From positions 1-8,720 of the forward strand of contig JBKQSL010000341.1 in assembly GCA_052143655.1 (NCBI GenBank): a stretch of DNA of 8,720 nt. The letters are read 5' to 3'. Made by a program: the position numbers and the translations under genes. This DNA comes from CAVSUR01 sp052143655 (lineage in GTDB: Bacteria > Actinomycetota > Actinomycetes > Streptosporangiales > Streptosporangiaceae). Shown here in pieces: positions 1 to 5,867 of the stretch. Numbering within the stretch: the stretch's first letter is position 1; every line of letters begins with the position of its first letter. The notes beneath the pieces were generated by a model, which was not told the DNA's origin, searched no databases, and was given only the letters and a program-made list of their open reading frames with translations.

Positions 1-208
1 CGCCGGGGATCTCCCACGCCTTGCTGGCGTCGATCGACCTGATCCGCGCGTGCGCCAGCGGGCTGCGCAGGATCTCCATGTGCAGCATGCCGGGCAGGGT
101 GATGTCGTCGGTGTAGTTGCCCTTGCCGCGGATGAAGCGGTTGTCCTCGACCCGCTTCCGGCTAGCGCCCAGCCCGCCGATCTTGATCTCGTCCAGCGCC
201 TGCGACAC
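1..208 (-). CDS. coxL: CO dehydrogenase large (molybdenum) subunit, N-terminal part, runs off the left edge
   Basis: Only the first 69 codons are visible. The product would be the molybdopterin-cytosine-dinucleotide subunit that oxidises CO at a Cu-S-Mo centre in the CoxLMS complex. The start is a GTG at 208, five bases after the coxS stop, with a GGAGGG ribosome-binding site overlapping the end of coxS. The N-terminus contains KRVEDNRFIRGKGNYTDDI followed by LPGMLHMEILRSPLAHARI, the usual opening of xanthine-dehydrogenase-family large subunits. As I recall the family, the RVEDxRFIRGKGNY wording is closer to form I CoxL than to form II. The M-S-L order upstream also matches form I. The active-site loop lies outside the window, so form I status and CO activity are inferred, not seen. 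It is the third structural gene of a minus-strand operon. Confidence 0.9.
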   Translation of the reverse strand, partial: MSQALDEIKIGGLGASRKRVEDNRFIRGKGNYTDDITLPGMLHMEILRSPLAHARIRSIDASKAWEIPG

Positions 209-212
209 GGTG

Positions 213-737
<525 letters not shown>

Positions 738-738
738 C

Positions 739-1614
739 TCAGGCTGCCCTTTCCTCGCTGGGCCCGATGCGGGCCAGCAGGCGCTCGACGAAGGTGGCGA
801 CCATGTGCCGCTTGTACTCGGCGCTGCCGCGGTGGTCGCTGCGCGGCTGGGCGGCTTCCGCCGCCAGGCTCGCGGCCTGCCCGATGACCTCAGCGGTGAG
901 CGCCTGCCCGGTCAGCGCCCGGGCGGCCGCGGTGGCCGCGATCGTCCTGGCGCCCACGCCGGTCAGCGCGATCCCGGCCCGGTTCACGGTGCCCCCGGAG
1001 GTTTCCACCGCGACGGCGGCGCCCACGGTCGCGAAGTCGCCGACCCGGCGCTCGAGCTTGAGGTAGCCGCCGTGCCGGGTGCCGCGGGCGGGCGGGATGA
1101 CGGCCTCGACCGCGATCTCGTCCGGCGCCAGCACGTTCTCGAACGGCCCGGTGACGAAATCGGCCATCGCGATCTGGCGCCGCCCCCGGGGGCCCTGCGC
1201 CAGCACCGAGCCGCCCAGGGCCAGCACCACCGCGGCCCAGTCGCCCTGCGGGTCGGCGTGGCACAGCGAGCCCACCAGGGTGCCGCGGGTGCGGACGATC
1301 GGGTCGGCGATCAGCGGCGCGGCGGCGGCCATCGTCGGCTGGCTGGATGCCAGCAGCTCCGAGCGCTCCAGCTTCACGTGCCGGCACAGCGCGCCGACGC
1401 GCAGCGTGCCGTCCGCGTCCGCCCGCTGGTAGTCAAGGCCGGGCACGTTGTTGATGTCGACGACCAGGTCAGGGGCGGCGAAGCGGAGCTTCATCAGCGG
1501 CACCAGGCTCTGGCCGCCGGCCAGCACCTTGGCGTAGTCGCCGCCGTTCGCCAGCAGCCCGATCGCCTCGTCCAGCGAGCGGGGAGCCTCGTAGCGGAAC
1601 CGAGACGGGTACAT
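739..1614 (-). CDS. coxM: CO dehydrogenase medium subunit, FAD-binding protein
   Basis: This 291-residue FAD subunit hands electrons from CoxS to the quinone pool. The start is the ATG at 1614, giving MYPSRFRYEAPRSLDEA, the normal N-terminus of the family (about 285-290 residues). A GGAGG lies six bases upstream. The first FAD motif AGGQS sits at residues 32-36, the position of AGGHS in the characterised Oligotropha CoxM. The second FAD motif, usually T-I-G-G, reads T112-L-V-G115 followed by SLCHADP, so one of the two glycines appears replaced by valine. The reading frame stays open well upstream of 1614, but that extension is proline/arginine-rich shadow sequence overlapping the upstream gene and has no family similarity. 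coxM leads the M-S-L trio, the form I gene order. Confidence 0.95.
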   Translation of the reverse strand: MYPSRFRYEAPRSLDEAIGLLANGGDYAKVLAGGQSLVPLMKLRFAAPDLVVDINNVPGLDYQRADADGTLRVGALCRHVKLERSELLASSQPTMAAAAPLIADPIVRTRGTLVGSLCHADPQGDWAAVVLALGGSVLAQGPRGRRQIAMADFVTGPFENVLAPDEIAVEAVIPPARGTRHGGYLKLERRVGDFATVGAAVAVETSGGTVNRAGIALTGVGARTIAATAAARALTGQALTAEVIGQAASLAAEAAQPRSDHRGSAEYKRHMVATFVERLLARIGPSEERAA

Positions 1615-1655
1615 CGGGATCCTCCAGTGTCCGGTGCCGGAGCGGTCCGCCGCCG

Positions 1656-1982
1656 TCAGCGGGGGTCGCGGTCTGGCGGGCGGCGCGCCGGGCCGCCGGG
1701 CAGGCCCGGCCCGGCCTGCGTTGTGGTTTCGGCGATGTCCGCGGGATCGGGGCCGGGCCCCGGGTCGGCCACGGCCACCGGCAGCGAGTCTTCCTCCGGG
1801 TCCGGCCGCGGCTGCTGATGCGGCGGCCACGGGCCGGCGACCGGCTGGGCGGCGACCTTCAGGTAGTCCATCAGCTGCGGCCAGGCCCACACGGTGGGCG
1901 ACTTGCCGGTCTTCGGCGCGTGCTCCACCAGCTCGTACAGGCGCGGGTTGCCGTGGCTGTGACCGTCGGACTCCATCCGCAT
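1656..1982 (-). CDS. Small unrecognised protein at the head of the cox operon
   Basis: I do not recognise this 108-residue product. The ATG at 1982 has a GGAG eight bases upstream (in GCAGGAGCGTGCGTC), and the gene ends 41 bases before coxM on the same strand, so co-transcription is likely. The first 50 or so residues look like a compact folded domain (NPRLYELVEHAP, then SPTVWAWPQLMDYL). The remaining half is low-complexity and rich in Pro, Asp, Gly and Ala, and is probably disordered. No signal peptide, membrane segment or cysteine cluster is visible. A second ATG six bases downstream (1976) is an equally possible start, and the frame is open further upstream without a better ribosome-binding site. 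Its position suggests a role linked to CO dehydrogenase expression or assembly, but that is only guilt by association. It could also be an unrelated small gene. Confidence 0.65.
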   Translation of the reverse strand: MRMESDGHSHGNPRLYELVEHAPKTGKSPTVWAWPQLMDYLKVAAQPVAGPWPPHQQPRPDPEEDSLPVAVADPGPGPDPADIAETTTQAGPGLPGGPARRPPDRDPR

Positions 1983-2206
1983 GACGCACGCTCCTGCCTG
2001 TGATCCCCCCCCGGCCTGCCGTACCTTTGACGTGAGCCACATGATTGCCGTCCCCGGGCGGGACCGCAATAGCCGAATAAGCTGTTGCTTAACCGTGGTG
2101 ACTCAGCTCCATATGGTGACATACACGGGCGGGCGGAGGCGAGACGGGGTACCCCGGCGGCCGGGGATCGCATCAGCTGCATCGCCTCGGGCGCCAGCGC
2201 GGCGAG
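1983..2206. promoter_or_regulatory. Divergent intergenic control region of the two cox half-operons
   Basis: This stretch separates the minus-strand cox genes from the plus-strand coxL relic and coxDE. It contains no convincing gene. From about 2066 to 2125 it is visibly richer in A/T than its surroundings, as expected for promoters in high-GC DNA. It holds an imperfect inverted repeat (2066-2088), an eight-base palindrome CCATATGG (2109-2116) and a run of eight C (2005-2012). Minus-strand hexamers TTAAGC (2092-2087) and TATTGC (2071-2066) resemble -35 and -10 elements but are only 15 bases apart, so I do not assign a precise promoter. A plus-strand promoter for coxDE could lie here as well, but none is clear. 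Confidence 0.4.
2066..2088. promoter_or_regulatory. Imperfect inverted repeat, possible operator
   Basis: GCAATAGC (2066-2073) and GCTGTTGC (2081-2088) are reverse complements except at one position, separated by the seven-base AT-rich spacer CGAATAA. The arms lie in the AT-rich core between two divergent transcription units. That is a typical place for a dimeric regulator to bind, and overlap with the candidate minus-strand promoter would allow repression. No known regulator motif is recognised, and a chance repeat of this size is possible. Confidence 0.35.
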
Positions 2207-2832
2207 CAGCTGGCCGGTGTCACTGCCGGGTTCTTCCACATCTTCACCGGTTCCTATGACCTGGCGGCCGCGCACTGCAGCGTGACCGGCGTGGACACCA
2301 ACAAGGCGCCCGGCGGGGTGGCCTACTCCTGCTCGTTCCGGGTCACCGAGGCGGTGTACCTGGTCGAGCGGATGGTCGACCTGCTGGCCCGCGAGCTTGG
2401 CACCGACCCGGCTGAGCTGCGGATGCGCAACCTGCTGCGGCCCGAGCAGTTCCCCTGCACCTGCCCCACCGGCTGGCAGTCCGACTCCGGTGACTACCCG
2501 CGGGCGCTGCAGACGGCGCTGGACCAACCGGCGAGGTCACCGTCCGCCGGTTCATCGCCGTCGACGACTGCGGAGTGCGGATCAACCCGGTCATCGTGGC
2601 GGGGCAGGTGCACGGCGGGCTGGCCGACGGTGTTGGAATGGCCCTCATGCAAGTGCTAGCCAAGGGGGTCGGCGAGTCGGCCACCGTCGGCTCGCCGCCC
2701 GCGATGGTCAACTCGGTGCTCGACGCGCTCGCCCCGTTCGGGGTCCGGCACGCGGACATGCCGCTGACCCCGGCGAACGTCTGGTCGGCGATCCAGGGCC
2801 GCCCGGTCCGCACCGACCTGGTGACCGGGTGA
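2207..2832 (+). pseudogene. coxL: Remnant of a second form I coxL with internal deletions and a frameshift
   Basis: Three blocks of a CO dehydrogenase large subunit survive here without an N-terminus. Block A (about 2207-2530, second frame) runs from AGFFHIFTGSYD through the active-site loop VAYSCSFRVTEAVYLVERM to SDSGDYPRALQTALDQ. AYxCSFR is the signature of form I CoxL, and its Cys binds the Cu of the Cu-S-Mo centre. Block B (about 2536-2650, first frame) reads VDDCGVRINPVI then GQVHGGLADGVGMALMQ. Block C (about 2654-2832, same frame as B) starts AKGVGESATVGSPPAMVNSV and reaches a normal C-terminus. Compared with the usual roughly 800 residues, about the first 350 are missing. Some 200 more are lost between A and B with a change of frame, and about 45 between B and C. 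Drift such as EQFPCTCPTGW for the usual EQFPYTT.TGW supports loss of function. The TGA at 2830 overlaps the coxD GTG. Confidence 0.85.
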
Positions 2833-3797
2833 CCGGCGCGGGACAGGCGGCCGGCGGCGGCTCCGGGCCTGCGGCAGGAGGCGGCGCCGGGAGCGGGGCC
2901 GCCGGCCCGGACCCGGTGGCGGAGCGGCTGCCGGACGTGACTGCCCTGCTGACCGCCCTGGACCAGGCCGGCTACCTGGCCGATGAGCCGATGGGCACCG
3001 CCCTGTTCCTGGCGGTCCGGATGGGCCAGCCGATCCTGCTGGAGGGCGAGCCGGGCGTCGGCAAGACCGAGGCGGCCAAGGCGCTCGCCGGGATCCTCGC
3101 CACGCCGCTGATCCGGCTGCAGTGCTACGAGGGCCTGACTTCGGCCGAGGCGCTGTACGAGTGGAATTACCCGCGTCAGCTGCTGGCTATCCGGCTGGCC
3201 GAGGCACGCGGCGAGACGCCGCGCGAGGCGGATCTGTTCAGCTCCGACTACCTGCTGGAACGGCCGCTGCTCGCCGCACTGGACCATCCCGGCCCGCGCC
3301 CGGCGGTGCTGCTGATCGACGAGGTGGACCGCGGCGACGACGAGTTCGAGGCGTTCCTGTTCGAGTTGCTGGCAGAGTCGGCGGTGACGATCCCTGAGCT
3401 GGGTACCCGGCGGGCGCTGTTCCCGCCGGTGGTGGTGCTGACGTCCAACCGGACCCGGGACCTGCATGACGCGCTCAAGCGCCGGTGCCTGTACCACTGG
3501 ATCGACTACCCCGAGCCCGGCCGGGTCGCGGCGATCATCCGCCGCCGGGTGCCCGGCGCCGCGGTGCCGCTGGCCGAGCAGGTGGCGCGGGCCGTGGCCC
3601 GGCTGCGCGAGCTGGACCTGGCCAAGCAGCCGGGCGTGGCCGAGGCGATCAGCTGGGCGTCGGCGCTGGCCGTGCTGGGCGCGGGCGAGCTGGACGCGGC
3701 CGCGGCGGAGCGAACCGCGGGCGCGGTGCTGAAGTACGCCGAGGACCTGCGGACGGTCCGCGAGGCCGGGTTCGCCGCGCTGGTCAGCGAGGGCTGA
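2829..3797 (+). CDS. coxD: MoxR-type AAA+ ATPase required for CO dehydrogenase active-site maturation
   Basis: CoxD is an AAA+ chaperone. In Oligotropha it is needed, with CoxE and CoxF, to insert sulfur and copper into the Mo site of apo-CO dehydrogenase. Counting from the GTG at 2829 (322 residues), Walker A GEPGVGKTE is at 73-81 and Walker B LLIDEVD has D164 and E165. Sensor 1 TSNRTRDL has N207, followed by LKRRCLYHWIDYPEP, the MoxR-type arginine and sensor region. The characterised protein is about 295 residues. The first 28 residues here are Gly/Ala-rich, so a later start (GTG at 2916 or 2937) is possible. The GTG at 2829 overlaps the coxL-relic stop in a GTGA arrangement. No good Shine-Dalgarno is seen, which suggests translation once depended on coxL. 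coxE follows 46 bases later. All ATPase motifs are intact. Confidence 0.9.
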   Translation: MTGAGQAAGGGSGPAAGGGAGSGAAGPDPVAERLPDVTALLTALDQAGYLADEPMGTALFLAVRMGQPILLEGEPGVGKTEAAKALAGILATPLIRLQCYEGLTSAEALYEWNYPRQLLAIRLAEARGETPREADLFSSDYLLERPLLAALDHPGPRPAVLLIDEVDRGDDEFEAFLFELLAESAVTIPELGTRRALFPPVVVLTSNRTRDLHDALKRRCLYHWIDYPEPGRVAAIIRRRVPGAAVPLAEQVARAVARLRELDLAKQPGVAEAISWASALAVLGAGELDAAAAERTAGAVLKYAEDLRTVREAGFAALVSEG

Positions 3798-3843
3798 TGA
3801 CTATCCGGGCTGAGATACTGCCACCTGGTGACGGCGGCGGCTG

Positions 3844-5112
3844 GTGACCGGGACCGCGAAAGACCGGGGGCAGACCTTGGCCAGAGCGGCCGGGGACCTG
3901 GCCGACGTGGCCGCCCGGCTCGGCGCCGCGCTGCGGGCGGCCGGGCTGCCTGCCGGACCGGGCCGGTGCGAGCGGTTCGCCGCCGCGGTGCTGCTGGCCC
4001 GGCCGGCCACCGTGCACGCTCTCTATCAGTGCGCACTGGCCACGCTGGTGTCTGACCGCGAGCACATCGGGGTGCTGGCGGCGGTGTTCGGCGAGATGTT
4101 CGGCAGCCTCGGGGACCCCGATGGCCCCGGCGACCTGGCCGCCGCGCCTGTCCCGGACGGCCCGCAGCCGGCCGCGGACCTGCTGGCGCGGGCGGTTCAG
4201 GCGGCCCGGCAGCACGCGGCCGGCCCGCAGGGCACCGTGCAGCCCGACGACGGCGACCCGGACGCCCCCGATCCCGCCCGCCAGGTCGAGGACCGCTATC
4301 TCGGCAGTGCCGCCGAGCGGCTGGCCGGCACCGACTTCGCCGACCTCACCGATGCCGAGCTGGCGCTGCTGGCCGGGATGATGCGCCAGCTCACGCTGGC
4401 CGTCCCGGCCCGGCGGTCCCGGCGCCAGCGCCGCCGTCCCGGCGGCCCGCGCACCGACATGCGGGCCACGCTGCGGCAGGCCCGGCGGACCGGCGGCCAT
4501 GCGTTCCGGCTGATATCCCGGGCGCCGGCGCCTCGGCCGCGCCGGCTGGTGGTGCTCTGCGACATCTCCGGGTCGATGGAGCCGTACGCGCGGGCGATGA
4601 TCCAGCTGCTGTACTGCGCGGCCGACGGCACGCAGGCCGAGGTTTTCAGCTTCGCCACCAGGCTGACCCGGCTGACCCCGGCCCTGGCCCGCTCCCGGCC
4701 GGACCTGGTGCTGCGCCGCGCCGCGCAGGCGGCGCCGGACTGGCACGGCGGTACCAGGATCGGCGCGGCGCTGAAAGAGTTCAACGACAGCTACGGCCGT
4801 CGCGGGATGGCCCGCGGCGCCGTCATCATGATCATCTCTGATGGCTGGGACACCGGCCCGCCCGAGGTGGTGCGCCGCGAGATGGAACGGCTGTCGCTGG
4901 TCGCCTACCGCATCGTGTGGGTGAACCCGCGCACCAAGAGCGCGGCCTATCAGCCGCTGGCCGGCGGAATGGCGGCCGCCTGGCCGCACTGCGACGCCGT
5001 GCTCAGCGCGCACACCCTGCATGCGATCGACCAGCTGACCGCCGCGCTGGCCGATCCGGTCCGCCGCCGGGCGCCGGTCAGCCCCGGGCACCGCATTCCA
5101 GCACGCCGGTAG
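3844..5112 (+). CDS. coxE: CoxE-like VWA-domain protein, partner of CoxD
   Basis: This 422-residue protein has a C-terminal von Willebrand A domain. It belongs to the CoxE-like family, whose members pair with MoxR ATPases and, in CO oxidisers, act with CoxD in maturing the Cu-S-Mo site. The MIDAS metal site is complete: D240-I-S242-G-S244, T304 in HGGTRIG, and D333 in IISDGWD. The first 230 residues are a helical, Ala/Leu-rich region with a Pro/Asp-rich stretch near 95-145 and an Arg-rich stretch before the VWA domain, both usual for the family. The GTG at 3844 is the first usable start after an in-frame TGA at 3829. The 46-base gap after coxD has no promoter or terminator, so the two form one transcription unit. 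No membrane segment is seen, so the protein is cytoplasmic. Confidence 0.92.
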   Translation: MTGTAKDRGQTLARAAGDLADVAARLGAALRAAGLPAGPGRCERFAAAVLLARPATVHALYQCALATLVSDREHIGVLAAVFGEMFGSLGDPDGPGDLAAAPVPDGPQPAADLLARAVQAARQHAAGPQGTVQPDDGDPDAPDPARQVEDRYLGSAAERLAGTDFADLTDAELALLAGMMRQLTLAVPARRSRRQRRRPGGPRTDMRATLRQARRTGGHAFRLISRAPAPRPRRLVVLCDISGSMEPYARAMIQLLYCAADGTQAEVFSFATRLTRLTPALARSRPDLVLRRAAQAAPDWHGGTRIGAALKEFNDSYGRRGMARGAVIMIISDGWDTGPPEVVRREMERLSLVAYRIVWVNPRTKSAAYQPLAGGMAAAWPHCDAVLSAHTLHAIDQLTAALADPVRRRAPVSPGHRIPARR

Positions 5113-5134
5113 GCCGTCCTCGCTGCCGGGTCCG

Positions 5135-5163
5135 CCTGACCCGGGTGCCTGTTCCCGGTCAGG
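5135..5163. terminator. GC hairpin between convergent genes, likely bidirectional terminator
   Basis: CCTGACC (5135-5141) pairs with GGTCAGG (5157-5163). After a single bulged C at 5142, GGG (5143-5145) pairs with CCC (5154-5156), leaving an eight-base loop. The ten-pair stem sits in the 69-base gap between the ends of coxE and the convergent DUF1707 gene. No T-tract follows on either strand, which is common for terminators in high-GC actinobacteria. An alternative smaller hairpin, CCGGGT/ACCCGG (5126-5144), overlaps it and cannot form at the same time. Confidence 0.6.
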
Positions 5164-5181
5164 TTCCGGGCCGTCGCCGGG

Positions 5182-5838
5182 CTAGGGCTCCAGCTCCGGG
5201 CGGCGCCTGCCGTCCAGGCCCTTGCGCTGCTTGCGCGCCTTGCGCCGGACCTCGATGCCGCCGAGGATGCACGCCCCGCTGATGTAGAGCACGGGCGCGT
5301 CCGGCGCCAGCGACTCCTCGGTGTCACCGTCGGTGTCGGTGCCACCGAGGATCGCGACAGCCGAGTCGACCACGTGCATCTCCGGCGGGACAGTCACCTG
5401 CAGGCCGCCGAGCAGCGTGAGCGCCCGGATCCGCACCTCCCGGCCGGGCAGGATGGCTTCCCGGAAGTCCAGCTCCGCCCCGCCCAGCACGGTGACCACA
5501 CTGATGGTCGGCTCGGCCCGCCAGGCGCCCTTGCGGCTCGCGCCGGCCAGGACGGCGATGATCTTGCTGGTCCGCCTGCCCGGCACGACCTCGCCCGCCC
5601 GGACCGCCGGCGCTGCCGCCGGCTGCTGCGGCAGGTCATCGAGCAGCGGGACGATATCGGCCTGCGTCCTGGCGGCATAAATGGCGTCCAGCCGATCGGA
5701 ATGCTCCTCGGGCGTCAGCATCCCCTGGGCCAGGGCCTCGTTGACAACTGACGCGGCCTGGTCACGATCCCGGTCGGAAGCGCGCAGCCGGGAATTTGAG
5801 TTGATGCCATCCGGGTCCACCCGGCTATTGTCGGCCAT
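5182..5838 (-). CDS. DUF1707 (SHOCT-like) protein with LiaF-like C-terminal domain
   Basis: This protein of about 218 residues has no assigned biochemical function. Residues 17-70 form a DUF1707 domain: LRASDRDRD, then VVNEALAQGMLTPEEHSDRL and AARTQADIVPLLDDLP, matching the family pattern RxSDxDR...L..A.a.GrLt.eE...R...A..A.T...L..L..DLP. The C-terminal half has repeated short strands with glycine pairs (VTVLGGAELDFREA, LTLLGGLQVTVPPE, VAILGGT, ACILGGIEVR). This resembles the LiaF/cell-wall-stress C-terminal domain, often seen with DUF1707 in actinobacteria. It lacks the transmembrane helices found in many relatives, so a cytoplasmic sensor or adaptor is plausible. The ATG at 5838 is chosen over a TTG at 5850. 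Neither has a Shine-Dalgarno sequence, so the transcript may be leaderless. It is divergent from the ABC-F gene with only 29 bases between. Confidence 0.88.
   Translation of the reverse strand: MADNSRVDPDGINSNSRLRASDRDRDQAASVVNEALAQGMLTPEEHSDRLDAIYAARTQADIVPLLDDLPQQPAAAPAVRAGEVVPGRRTSKIIAVLAGASRKGAWRAEPTISVVTVLGGAELDFREAILPGREVRIRALTLLGGLQVTVPPEMHVVDSAVAILGGTDTDGDTEESLAPDAPVLYISGACILGGIEVRRKARKQRKGLDGRRRPELEP
5801..5831 (+). promoter_or_regulatory. Candidate promoter for the ABC-F gene
   Basis: TTGATG (5801-5806) and TATTGT (5826-5831) resemble -35 and -10 hexamers with a 19-base spacer, slightly longer than ideal. They lie inside the start of the divergent DUF1707 gene because the 29-base gap is too short for a promoter of its own. 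Transcription would start near 5838, about 30 bases before the ABC-F ATG. Evidence is pattern only. Confidence 0.3.
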
Positions 5839-5867
5839 GCCGGCGGCCAAGGGAAACGGGGAATGAG

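Noticed and set aside
1615..2040. N-terminal extension of coxM to 2040
   Set aside because: The extension overlaps the upstream small gene in another frame and lacks similarity. ATG 1614 has a GGAGG and gives the family N-terminus.
2397..2828. Upstream extension of the coxD frame to a GTG at 2397
   Set aside because: The frame happens to be open through the coxL relic, but the extra 144 residues are Arg/Gly/Ala-rich noise in a frame different from the coxL blocks, with no ribosome-binding site.
2343..3497. Minus-strand open frame of 384 codons opposite the coxL relic and coxD
   Set aside because: Shadow of the plus-strand genes. The composition is Arg/Gln/Gly-rich and it spans the boundary between two unrelated coding regions.
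3784..5091. Minus-strand open frame of 435 codons opposite coxE
   Set aside because: coxE has a complete VWA MIDAS site on the plus strand. The antisense product has no family features and no ribosome-binding site.
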